Origin: Cylindrodendrum hubeiense
Taxonomy: Eukaryota > Ascomycota > Sordariomycetes > Hypocreales > Nectriaceae
Assembly: GCA_014621425.1 (NCBI GenBank)
Contig: JAANBB010000762.1
Coordinates: forward strand, 1-11,675
Direction: 5' to 3'
Length of the DNA: 11,675 nt
Under the pieces are notes generated by a model. The model was not told the DNA's origin. It saw only the letters and a program-made list of their open reading frames with translations, and searched no databases. Numbering within the stretch: the first letter of the stretch is position 1; each line of letters begins with the position of its first letter. Shown piece by piece: positions 1 to 8,695 of this stretch. Position numbers and translations under genes: made by a program.

Positions 1-2771
1 TCGCGCCGCCAGCCGCGGAGGCGGGACACGAGCGCCCACAGCTCAGAGCGCGTGGTGATGAGCGGCACGATCTCCTCCTCGACGATGCGCATGACGAGGC
101 GCTCGTGGGAGCCGCGCGGGGGCTCGTAGACGCCGGTGCCGGCGGGCTTCTCCTTGGATAGGATCACGTCCTGCAACAGGGCGGTGAGCACGTCGATGTC
201 CAGGGCATCCTCGGACTTGCGGATGAGGATGATGTGGCGCAGCGCGAGCACCATTTCGGCGATGGCGGGCGGTTGCATGCGCAGCGCGAGGGTGAGGACG
301 TTGTCCCAGATACGCCAGTTGGAGTGGGCGATGGAGGCGCCCTTCTTGTAAGCCGCGAGGGCCTGGGTGAGGAGTGTGGCGGGATCATGGCGAGGGTCCT
401 TCTTCACGGGGACGACATTGTCGATGTCGTCTTCTTCATCGTCCGCAGGGACAACGGGCTCCGCCTTCTCTGGCTCCTGGTCCTTCTCCTTAGCCACCAC
501 CTCGACGTACAGACTCCACAGCGCACTGCCCAGGTTGCTCCACGTCCGGGCATCTTCGCCTCCCGCCGTGTCGCTCGCGCAGCTGATGGAGCGGTTGAAC
601 GCCACGGCAGCGTCGTCGAACTGGCCGAGCCGTAGGCTGATGTCGCCGAGTCGGCTCCACATGTCGGGGTTCAGTCGGTTGACGGCCGTGGCCTTCTTGT
701 AGGCATCGTGCGCCTTCTCCAGGTCCTTGGCCTGAAGGTAGTGCTCGGCCAGCGACTTTTGCGCGCGGGCGAAGCGGTGCTTGGAGACCTCCCAGGCGCG
801 CTCGTAGTGGGCGGGATCGTTCTCGATCTCGCCCAGGATGCAGAACAAACGGGGAGCGTTGGGCGGTGGGGGATCACGCTCGGGGCCTGAGTAGTTGTCG
901 CCCTTGAGATACATGACATCCTCGCCGATGTTCTCGTCGATTTCTGCCGACGCATCGGTTTCTCCAGTGCGTTGGAACAGGCGCCAGCGGATGATGCCCC
1001 TGGCCTTCTCCTCGCCGCCACTGCCTCGGCCTTGCTCGTCCTCGGTGGCCTCGCTGCTCGCAAGACACAAGGCGACTTCGGCCCACAGGCGCAGGCGCTT
1101 GAAGATTTCGAGGGCTGAGGTGAGAGAGCCAATGCCAGCCCAGGCGTAGGCGAGCTCGGACTCGAGATGCCATCGGGGAGGAGACGACAGGGCGTGGATG
1201 TACTGAAGGCGGATATGCGCCGGGGCGGACTCGGAAGCCTTGGGCGCAGGGAGGAAGGATGTCGGCTTCGACACGGTCTGGCCGGGAGCGCTGATCTCAA
1301 TGACGGGGGCGCCATTGCTGGCCTCCTCAGCCTTCGTCTCTGGCTCGGCTTCAGGCGTAGTGTCAGTCAAGACCTGGTCGGCCACAGCTTGCATCTGGAG
1401 GACACCGCGCTCGACGGTCCTGCTGCGGTGGACCTCGATTCGGGAACGGACGAGCAGTGCCTGGGTGTAGATCTGCCAGTTGGTCGATTTGTCGCCGATA
1501 ACACGCACGGCAAAGGGGAGAACCTCCTCCGCGGTGAGCGTGTCAGCTGGTGAGAACGCATCCTTGAGGGTGGCCTCCGTCAGGAGGATGATCTGGTCGA
1601 TGGGGGATAGTTGGGGCTGGTCATCGGGCGCAAGATCCGCCAGGACAGTAGGGAGGGCCGTTTTGGGGTCTTCACTTTCCTCTTTTTCCTTGGTGAAGTG
1701 GATCTGCTCGAGGAGAGTATCGTTGTTTAGTGGTAGAGAATCTGGCTTGGTGTCCTGCTCTTCGTCGTCGCCGCCTGCAGGTGCCTCGACACCACTCTTT
1801 GCCAGCACGACGAGCTGACTGGTGCTCTTCTCTTGGAACTTGGTCCTCTTGCCAAGGGCACCGGACAGGGCGTAGACTAGACCACTTGTCTGGGCGGCCT
1901 CCTTCAGGGCCTCCCTAGCCTTGTCGTCCCGGCCGAGGAGGATGTAATTGTTGGCAGCCTCCACCAGGAACTGGACCTTGTCGTCGCGGCTCCAGGATCC
2001 TGCGTCAGCCGACCACACCTCCTCACTGAGGACTTGTGAGCGGACAACATCGATGCTGTCGAGGATCTGGGTGGCCAGGGTTGGCACGTCGCTCCACTGG
2101 AAACTGCGGGTGAAGTTGGACCCGGGGCCGATGCTCGGCTGGGTCAGGAGCTTGTAGTGCCAGACTTGGACACGGAGCTTCGTCCAGGCAAGACTGTGCT
2201 TGAGCGCTCCCTCGTCAGAGGGGACCTCCACCACGTCGTCGGCGACACCCTTCAAGGCCTGGGTGAGGATGTACTTGGCGAGGGCGAAGAGCTCAAGGTG
2301 GGGGATGTAAGCGTAGGGTGAGACGCCGTCGACTTCGAGATCCCGAAGACAGGCCTTTTGAAGCTGGTCCAGGGTGGCATTGGCGACTCCGGGCTGCGCG
2401 TCGGCCCAAGCCTTGGTCAGACGGGCGTTAATCGCGGCGGCGTCAGCAAGGACAGGACCGGTGACGTTGACCTGGAGGAAAGCATTGAGGGCAGCGATGC
2501 CGACAGCAAGGGTCTGGGGCACATCCGTAACAGCGACAGCGGCAGCAGCATCATCAACAGCGGCAGCACCCGCAGCAAGACGACTAGCAAAGGCCTGGAT
2601 CAGGCTGGCGGAGACCGGGGCCGAGGCCGGGGTCGGGGCCGGGGCCGGAGCATCTGAGGTCTCTGCTGCCGGGGTGGAGGCGGCGGGAGCGGAGGCGGGC
2701 GCCGAGAGGAGGACGGAGGCGTATTGCCCAGTGCGCAGGGCTGTGCCACACCCGGCGGCGGATGCGGACAT
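1..2771 (-). CDS. EMW1: Emw1/TTC27-family tetratricopeptide-repeat protein, C-terminus cut by window edge
   Basis: One uninterrupted frame reads from an ATG at 2771 (purine at -3, context CACACA before ATG) to base 3, giving 923 residues with no stop or visible intron; the C-terminus is outside the window. The middle and C-terminal half match what I recall of TTC27/Emw1: a PPRWHLESELAYAW segment near residue 533, then SALEIFKRLRLWAEVALCLAS, then a TPR block. That block has FCILGEIENDPAHYERAWEV near 643, EHYLQAKDLEKAHDAYKKA near 680, a repeat starting MWSRLGDISLRLGQFDDA near 705, WSNLGSALWSL near 745, and AAYKKGASIAHSNWRIWDN near 805. An acidic/Lys-rich insert (about 759-789, with DDEEDDIDNV) separates two repeats. 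The N-terminus is Ala/Pro-rich (residues 24-56) and likely disordered. In yeast, Emw1 is an essential TPR protein needed for cell-wall integrity; its biochemical role is poorly defined. Yeast Emw1 is about 900 residues, so little is missing. Family call is confident; the function here is inferred. Confidence 0.9.
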   Translation of the reverse strand, partial: MSASAAGCGTALRTGQYASVLLSAPASAPAASTPAAETSDAPAPAPTPASAPVSASLIQAFASRLAAGAAAVDDAAAAVAVTDVPQTLAVGIAALNAFLQVNVTGPVLADAAAINARLTKAWADAQPGVANATLDQLQKACLRDLEVDGVSPYAYIPHLELFALAKYILTQALKGVADDVVEVPSDEGALKHSLAWTKLRVQVWHYKLLTQPSIGPGSNFTRSFQWSDVPTLATQILDSIDVVRSQVLSEEVWSADAGSWSRDDKVQFLVEAANNYILLGRDDKAREALKEAAQTSGLVYALSGALGKRTKFQEKSTSQLVVLAKSGVEAPAGGDDEEQDTKPDSLPLNNDTLLEQIHFTKEKEESEDPKTALPTVLADLAPDDQPQLSPIDQIILLTEATLKDAFSPADTLTAEEVLPFAVRVIGDKSTNWQIYTQALLVRSRIEVHRSRTVERGVLQMQAVADQVLTDTTPEAEPETKAEEASNGAPVIEISAPGQTVSKPTSFLPAPKASESAPAHIRLQYIHALSSPPRWHLESELAYAWAGIGSLTSALEIFKRLRLWAEVALCLASSEATEDEQGRGSGGEEKARGIIRWRLFQRTGETDASAEIDENIGEDVMYLKGDNYSGPERDPPPPNAPRLFCILGEIENDPAHYERAWEVSKHRFARAQKSLAEHYLQAKDLEKAHDAYKKATAVNRLNPDMWSRLGDISLRLGQFDDAAVAFNRSISCASDTAGGEDARTWSNLGSALWSLYVEVVAKEKDQEPEKAEPVVPADDEEDDIDNVVPVKKDPRHDPATLLTQALAAYKKGASIAHSNWRIWDNVLTLALRMQPPAIAEMVLALRHIILIRKSEDALDIDVLTALLQDVILSKEKPAGTGVYEPPRGSHERLVMRIVEEEIVPLITTRSELWALVSRLRGWRR
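2617..2644 (+). repeat. GC-rich tract with four GGGG runs (G-quadruplex-like)
   Basis: Four runs of GGGG sit at 2617-2620, 2629-2632, 2635-2638 and 2641-2644, with loops of 8, 2 and 2 bases. This fits a simple four-run G-quadruplex pattern on the plus strand. The tract is inside the Emw1 coding sequence, about 130-155 bases after its start, where the minus strand encodes alternating Ala/Pro. The plus strand is the template strand of that gene, so the mRNA carries the C-rich complement. The tract may simply follow from GC-rich codons for an Ala/Pro linker. Folding is not shown by sequence alone. Confidence 0.5.
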
Positions 2772-2891
2772 TGTGTGAGTTGGTTCGCTTGGAAGGATTA
2801 ACCGGTATCGCGGGCCCAGGAACAGGCTGCGGTCTCGTCGTGTCGCGTCCCCCGTGGATCCAAGAGGCCGTCTCTAGGCGTCGGTCGCGTG

Positions 2892-2957
2892 CGAGAGTGT
2901 GCGTATGTCCTGTATGTGTGTTGTGCGTTCTTTTGTGCGTGTGTGCGCTTGTGCGTT
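2892..2957 (-). promoter_or_regulatory. GT/CA-rich tract in the probable Emw1 promoter/leader
   Basis: On the plus strand this stretch is rich in TG and TGTG; on the Emw1 sense strand it reads as CA-rich. It lies about 120-190 bases upstream of the Emw1 ATG, where a leader or transcription start would be expected. It contains two runs of strict purine/pyrimidine alternation, 2897-2908 (12 bp) and 2934-2948 (15 bp), a pattern prone to left-handed DNA under torsion. No TATA box was recognised. The assignment as leader or promoter rests on position only. Confidence 0.35.
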
Positions 2958-4575
2958 GGGCTCGTCTAGATTTTCACGCCCGTCTCCGCTACGCCGCGCG
3001 CCGTGTGTGGCCGCGGAGCCTCTGCGGCACCACCCAGAATCCAACGGCTTCTATCTTGTTCAGCGGATCCCCCGGTCCCGGGCCTTGTCAGGCCCCCGGC
3101 GACAGATCTGCTGAGCGGCCCCCGGGTTGAGCAGATGGACGGGTTTGCACGATGGGGACTTGACGCTGCTAATCACGTAATGGCTCCCGGCACCCGATAG
3201 ATCTGGCCTTCAGATCCGGTCGTGGGCTTGGTCCGTTCACCGTCCCGTCCCCTGCGGCGACGTCGTCTAAAACTGTGTATCCGGCCCGTCGTTGACGTGC
3301 TCTCGCCGTTGGCCACGATGTTGCGTTTTCGGGACGGGATTCCAGCAAAGACGTGCTGGTCGTGGCTTGGGCCCTGCGAGCAGAGAGGCCGGTTAGCGCC
3401 CAGTAAATTCTCCCTGCTCCCTGGCAAAGACCAACGGATTTGGTAGGCGACAAGGGCCGCGCTAAACACCCAAGTAATTAACGCTTTCCTTGGGCGGCTT
3501 TCAAGCGCCATTCTGCGCACGACGCAGATATTGACTCTGTCTGCCTTACAACCAAGGTTGGCAACAATACACTTCTACACGCAAAGATCCAGACGGCCGT
3601 GCGAACAATAAAGCACACGCACGGACAAACTCTCCACAGAGACTTCGTCGTAGGCCCGCAATAGCACCTAAAATCTGCGGCTGCTCCATCTTCACATGCA
3701 AATGGTTGAGAGATCTGGAAGACACATCGAAACAGGGACTCCCCGCCTGGCTTTGAGACATGGTTTGCAAGGTCGCCTTCTAGATGTGTCTGTTGGGGTG
3801 AAGGTTTCTCGCTTTTTGCCTCTTTGATCTTCCCGTCTCCCAATCGTCGGTTCATCTCGCCCCCCGTAAGCAACCCAATGCTACGTTTCTCCCCTGTGGG
3901 TCCCAGAGTGACAATCGCCTGATGCACCGTGTTCGCCTACGCACCCGCGCGGGCCAATGTCCGGTGAGATGGGGCGCTGCTATGGGGTCGTCGTCCGTTC
4001 AGAAACGTCGCCTGCTGCGGCTGCATGGTCCGCCTGGTCTGGCAGAACAAGGCTCTGCTCATCACGCTTAGTATCCCGGGTCAGACTCTGCGCGGAGCCC
4101 AGACCACCATCGACTTCAGCAGATTGGCCACAGACAGGGTGCAAGCTTGAGTGCTTGGGTCGCCTCCAGGTGATAGGGCGCGACAAGGCGTATGTGCGTG
4201 GTAGCCTGTACGAGGTACAGTCCAGTCCAGGTATCGGTAATTAGTCGCGACGTTAGGGGAACGGCTCAATAAACCATCCCAAACGTACCAATGGCGGCGA
4301 CGGGACGGTTTTGCGGACACAGTCCGGTGACAAATGCCAACGTCCTAGACCGTCTCCGGGACGCCAACTCCCACCTTGACACTCAGTCTGCTACTTCATT
4401 GCCTTAATGATTACATCTCATCGAACGCCATGCATCATCCCGCTCGTCAAGCTATCGAGCCTTGCCACCAGTGGCGTTCGCGTTGGCTCTGTTGCCGTCG
4501 TACATAGCTCCGTACACACGGTGTATAGGTACGAGTCGTCGGCCTGTCCGTCCGTCCAGAGGAAATGGCGTCCAT
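2958..4575. other. Intergenic, no supported gene
   Basis: No frame here looks like a conserved protein. The longest frames (minus strand 3478-3927, opening with GTG rather than ATG, and plus strand 3957-4244) have unbalanced, Cys/Arg/Ser-rich compositions and no recognisable domain. A small perfect inverted repeat, GATCTG and CAGATC with a 5-base loop, lies at 3200-3216. No tRNA B-box, 5S rRNA or transposon terminal repeats were seen. The proximal part presumably includes the Emw1 promoter. Confidence 0.6.
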
Positions 4576-4992
4576 TTAGCGGGCTGAGATACGACCAACA
4601 AGCTCCTCATGCTCAGCCTCTTGTCTCTCCATGACCATATTGGCAAGCCGGACCCGCAACCGCATCTTAGTGCCCTGCTGCCATGCACGTCTGTTCCACG
4701 GGAGTCCATGGATCTTGACGCTTGGGAACCAAGCAAACAACCCATCTTGCAGCTGCTGTGGATCAATAACCCGCCAGACTACGACGCCTTCGTCAATCTG
4801 GACCTCAGATGCTCTGCCTTCCAACTGGGATCGGATTGCCCAAACCGTATGTACCGGGGCAATGGGCCATGTCTGATGCCCCCAGCCCGGGACGGAGTCG
4901 TATTGTAACATTCGAGATATTGGTGATCGCTCGATTGCCTCCCCGGTTGTGCCACTGTTGGGCACGTGAGGATACTCCATCCCTGTGATCAT
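4576..4992 (-). CDS. Possible small orphan gene or gene remnant, 138 residues
   Basis: An ATG-initiated frame runs from 4992 to a TAA at 4576-4578 (138 residues); a second in-frame ATG lies at 4980. I do not recognise the family. The translation looks more protein-like than other intergenic frames. It alternates hydrophobic and polar residues, has seven tryptophans (GWGHQTWP, TVWAIRS, VVVWRVI, FAWFPS, LPWNRRAWQQ), and a charged, helix-prone tail (MVMERQEAEHEELVGRISAR). No signal peptide or membrane segment is evident. Third codon positions are less GC-biased than in the two clear genes, which fits a young, horizontally acquired, decaying or non-coding frame. The same frame has an upstream stop at 5023-5025, so any missing N-terminal exon would need splicing. 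No partner gene lies nearby. It may be a chance ORF. Confidence 0.3.
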   Translation of the reverse strand: MITGMEYPHVPNSGTTGEAIERSPISRMLQYDSVPGWGHQTWPIAPVHTVWAIRSQLEGRASEVQIDEGVVVWRVIDPQQLQDGLFAWFPSVKIHGLPWNRRAWQQGTKMRLRVRLANMVMERQEAEHEELVGRISAR

Positions 4993-7122
4993 GATCTTTG
5001 GGCTCAGCTCCAAACGAATGCGTTACCATGAAGCCGTAATGGACGGGGAACTAAGACGGCAAGGGTTACAGTACAGCGGGGCCCCAGGCCACGACGCGGA
5101 TGGAACAGTCCCTGTAGAAGAAGGATGAAAAAATCCGTCAAGTGGAGCCCGTCTTGGATCCTAGCCCAGCTACGGAGCAATTTCTCGACGTTCGCGACGG
5201 ATCATTGGGCGTATAACCGGGGACGGTTTGCTGATGTTGTGTGGACAGCCATGGTTCAAAATGTGCTAGCGGGGGAAGAGTGGGGTACTGTGGATGCTGA
5301 AGGTCGGGAAGAAAAAAGTGAATCCGGCGGCTCTCGCATACGGGTGCCTGAGGCAAAAGAGGCAGAGGCCATGCTCACCCTGGGGCAACGAGGCCTGCAC
5401 GTACAAAGTAGGATGACCAAAGCCTAAGGCCACACCAACTTAGATTCACACCCTAACGCCCTGGTGCAGTCTGGTGATCGGCATGGCTGACCCATGAGAC
5501 GGGTTAACGGTCTGGGTTGGGCTTAGGGAACGGATGGATGCTGTCAGGGCTGACAGTTCCGTAACCCGGAATGCGGTTCTAGAACGTCGTGGCATTTCCT
5601 CGCGGGGAAATGAGTCAAGAATGAAACATGGCGGCAGTGAGAGTGTACAGATGTAAGCCTGGCAGAGCCGAGTACAGAGTGACGTCGCTGAAGCATACGC
5701 CAAGGTTGGGTGGCGCGGCGGGAATTGGATGGTTTTTGCGGAGCTGGCTGTGAGGGTTGGGTGGAGACGTTGGCTTGGCAGCTGAGTGTACCGTGGTACC
5801 TCAACCGTGTGTCTTCTTCCCTCTGTCTTGGTGCGAGGAGCAACGAGCAACTGGAAGTGGTTGAGAATAACAGAAAATAGAGACATATTCGGAGAGATCA
5901 CAGAGTTTCGAGAAACCTGGGGTAGGTGAGACTATTCACCGGTAGCGAGATGCCCGATTGGCCAGGATCGCCGAATAGGTTGCGAGGCACGCAGAAAAAG
6001 GAAATGGGAGCCGGGGCGCCTGGGGCTGGATGAAGATAGCATAATATTTCCACGTTGAGAAGCATGACACGGACGACCTGGAGCAACGGAAATGGGCCAG
6101 GCTGTGCGCGGGAAAAGCTCGGTGAGCTCGCAATGTTTCGCCCCTTGGTCCCAGCTTTGATACTCGGCTATTCATCTTTGCCGTATTGGTTGACCCCAGA
6201 CAGCAATTGATGTTTGAGGCGACGATCACTCCAAGTCGGTGGGCACGCGACGTCGTTGCAGGATCCTGTCGGTACATTGCCCAGAACCACATCGCCGGGA
6301 CTGGACGGATCTCTCATGAGTACGAGGTACCGGGCTCGCCTCGCAATCTCTTACGTTTGCAATGTATCCATACAAAACCCAACCCATCCAAAAGAAAAGA
6401 GACCGGTGCTCCTGGCGCTGGCCTGGTCGTTTTGCCCGGCCCGCATGGTCATCCTCGAACGAATCGGGCAGGTGGTGGGAATGCTCGACTATGACGTCGG
6501 GGTGCCTCCCATGCTCTTTTTCGCTTCCTCTTCCTTGCGTGCTCTGGGGCTCAAACTCCAACCCGAACCAAACAAACCGCCGCCCGGACCCCTTGGCGTC
6601 CTTTCGGCCAACAAACGAACGTACGCCCGAACCCTTGCGTACATGAACCTGTGCGCATGGGACCACGCCCTAGGCTAGAGACGCAGCCTGGCCCCTTGCC
6701 CCGGAGGATCTGGTTGGCCCAGGCGGGTGGGGAGGCCAGCGTCCAGGATGATGGCTAGGCTTCCAGATAGCCCTTACGCACAGAGGGAGGCAGAGGAGGT
6801 TATTTTGTACCTGGTACCACGCCCGTCTCCCAGAGGCTACGGCGGCTTCTCAGTGAGGGGTGAGGGGGAGGAGGGGGCCGTTTTGGGGGCCTCCAGCCCA
6901 CACCGAACCACTACAAGACATTCGACAGCGATTGGGGTCGCTGGAGCTCCGCGAGAGACACTGGCCCACAGCGCATCCTGGGGCGCCGTCGGGGAACTCC
7001 ACGGGGCATTTCAGTGAGTGGAGGGACAAATGAGTGGCTGAGTATGGATACCTCGATCTTCCCCTCCTGCGTCATCACTCCCCTCATCGAACGGAGTAGC
7101 TCTCCATGTAAAGCTACAAGTC
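4993..7122. other. Intergenic, no supported gene
   Basis: About 2.1 kb with only short overlapping frames on both strands, none with a recognisable domain. Several of the longer ones (for example 6214-6678 plus) lack an ATG at their nominal start, and others are Ser/Thr/Pro/Arg-rich shadows. The plus frame 5125-5427 starts with ATG but has no family resemblance I can name. No terminal repeats, transposase motifs, telomeric repeats or strong AT enrichment of the kind left by repeat-induced point mutation was seen by eye. An unannotated multi-exon gene or long non-coding RNA cannot be excluded. Confidence 0.5.
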
Positions 7123-7414
7123 TCAAGAGGGCGCTTCTGTGATAGTAATTCCAGAGCAGCGTGATCCAGAGCAGAGTCTAAACTCGAGCTGGCTCAATTC
7201 GGGTCCCAATTCAGGCCCCTTGCCTCCTCCAACGCCCAAGGATTGAAGCAGAGCAGCCCAGGCAGGACAGGGCCAGCAATCGTCAGCAGCGGCAGGGGCT
7301 GTTATCATTAGCCAACCAGCCAGTGAGCATTGAAGGGACGGCCCAAGACGAAAAGAGGGGCCAAGAAAGAGAGACAGTGTGAGGGGGGGAGCCAATTGCC
7401 AGGATACACCCCTC

Positions 7415-7586
7415 CTCCATGGCATGGGCCGCCAAGACGCCTCCATGGGTGCAGGGGTCCGTCTCCATGTCTCCATGGGGGTCTCCATCCCATCATGGAT
7501 CATGGTCGCTCGGGCACTGTCATGGTATGAAGTACAGTGCCATGGGCGCTGCATTGCGTCTGTGTTGCGGAGTAAGATGGACATGG
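7415..7586. repeat. Cryptic simple repeat: CTCCAT / CATGG cluster
   Basis: CATGG occurs nine times on the plus strand in about 170 bp, starting at 7418, 7423, 7444, 7474, 7494, 7501, 7521, 7541 and 7582. CTCCAT occurs at 7415, 7441, 7463, 7471 and 7483. Chance expectation for a 5-mer over this length is well below one. Several spacings are 20 or 21 bp, close to two helical turns. The units are not a clean tandem array, so this is best called cryptic simplicity from slippage or a cluster of binding sites. It falls inside a minus-strand ORF (7123-7722) that it fills with MET/WR-like repeats. Confidence 0.55.
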
Positions 7587-7740
7587 GACGGGTGGGCGGC
7601 GAGGCTCCAACACGAATGTCCTTGGCTAAAACTCGTCGCATTAGTCCGTTAGCCCAGGCCGAGCCAAGCGTCGTGACAAGACTGGACAGCAAAGCGGAAG
7701 CATTACAGTAACCGTTTGTCATGTAATGAGAGGCTGGGGT

Positions 7741-7770
7741 GAGCTGAACTGAGATGAGCTGAGCCGAGCT
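7741..7770. repeat. Imperfect GAGCTGA-type tandem repeat
   Basis: The stretch is built from about three 10-bp units: GAGCTGAACT, GAGATGAGCT and GAGCCGAGCT, followed by GAATC. The GAG and AGCT cores recur in register with small changes, as expected of slippage followed by drift. It has no coding context that I can support. Confidence 0.5.
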
Positions 7771-7882
7771 GAATCTTGAATGGGAAAAATAGATGAGAGC
7801 TCCTTGGAGGATGAGAGTGGGGTTAATCTGAGATTGAGTGATGATGCTGTTGTTGATGGAAACACAGCTCGTCAGAGATGCT

Positions 7883-7910
7883 GCAAGGCGCAAGACGCAA
7901 GACGCAAGAC
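7883..7910. repeat. 7-bp tandem repeat GCAAGAC, three perfect plus one imperfect copy
   Basis: GCAAGAC is present at 7890-7896, 7897-7903 and 7904-7910, preceded by an imperfect copy GCAAGGC at 7883-7889 and followed by the related GAAGGAC. It is a short minisatellite-like tract in intergenic DNA, likely length-variable between strains. Confidence 0.7.
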
Positions 7911-8695
7911 GAAGGACTGGATTCTTGTACAACTACTCGGTACATTTCACAGAGACAGGCACCGTGATTTCTCTTCAAGAAGATCAATCCTGAATCGAGA
8001 CCTCGGGCCCGGTTCCACATCCTGGAACGTCAGCAGCAGATAAGTGATGCAGAGGACGACGGCCCAGCGCCAAGGCCCATATCACACACATCGCCGTCAT
8101 GGATCCTCAGCAATCCCTCCTCCCCTCTCCTCGCTCCCCCCGGGGAGTGTGTGGACCCTGCGCCAACTTTACGCAGCGAGCAGCAGCACAGAGTCGTAAA
8201 CGCGCGACCCAATGTCCAGGGTACATACATACAAGCAAGCAAGCGGCATGCATCCGTCCTCGCTGCCCATCCTCGCTGCCCCCGTCCGTCCCCCGTCGCA
8301 CTGGTCGCCAGCTCTCTCCCCAAGCAGCCAAGCTACTCTGTACCTCGCGGCCAAGTACCCCGTCTAGCGCCGTCGCCGCAGGTGGGTACCTCTGCCGCAC
8401 GTAGCCCGAAACGTTGGAATGAAAGGGAAAGGTGCACCACTCCGTCCGGCTCCACACCTGCTTGACCTACCTGCTCTGTCGCCCAGGGCTTGAGGGCGTC
8501 CCCACTCCTCCCCAATCGTAGCCTTGGACCCTCGGGATTCGTTAGCTCGCCCGGCCGGCCAGTGGCCACCGCCGCCTGCTCATGCTTGTCTAAGGTGCCT
8601 TCCTCCTCGATGTACCTTGCCTCCCAGCTCGCAGCTTGCAGCGTGGTACGGAGTACAGAGTACAGCGTCCAGTCGATCAGGCAAGGCATGGCAGG
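7911..8695. other. Intergenic, distal upstream region of the permease gene
   Basis: No gene supported; the overlapping frames are Pro/Ser/Arg-rich shadows in CG-rich sequence. One AGATAAG motif at 8038-8044 matches the HGATAR consensus bound by fungal GATA factors such as AreA/Nit2, about 1 kb before the permease ATG. A single site at that distance is weak evidence. A 7-bp duplication AGTACAG lies at 8652-8658 and 8659-8665. Confidence 0.45.
8223..8281. repeat. Short simple repeats and a 12-bp duplication
   Basis: ACAT units (8223-8232) run into three AAGC units (8233-8244). A perfect 12-bp direct repeat TCCTCGCTGCCC follows at 8257-8268 and 8270-8281. These look like products of replication slippage; no function is suggested by context. 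Confidence 0.65.

Noticed and set aside
671..1315. 214-codon minus-strand frame inside the Emw1 gene
   Set aside because: It is in another frame of the same strand as Emw1; the composition is Ser/Pro/Arg-rich and the Emw1 frame carries the family matches.
3200..3216. Perfect 6-bp inverted repeat with a 5-base loop
   Set aside because: Too short, without a T-run or gene end nearby; such hairpins are common by chance in several kilobases.
5446..5901. 151-codon minus-strand frame
   Set aside because: Ser/Thr/Pro/Arg-rich with no motif, overlapped by another equally long frame on the same strand; most likely chance.
6214..6678. Overlapping plus and minus frames of about 150 codons
   Set aside because: The plus frame opens at TTG rather than ATG, both translations lack motifs, and they shadow one another.
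8099..8465. Four overlapping frames of about 100 codons on both strands
   Set aside because: CG-rich intergenic sequence with short repeats; all translations are low complexity and none fits a known family.
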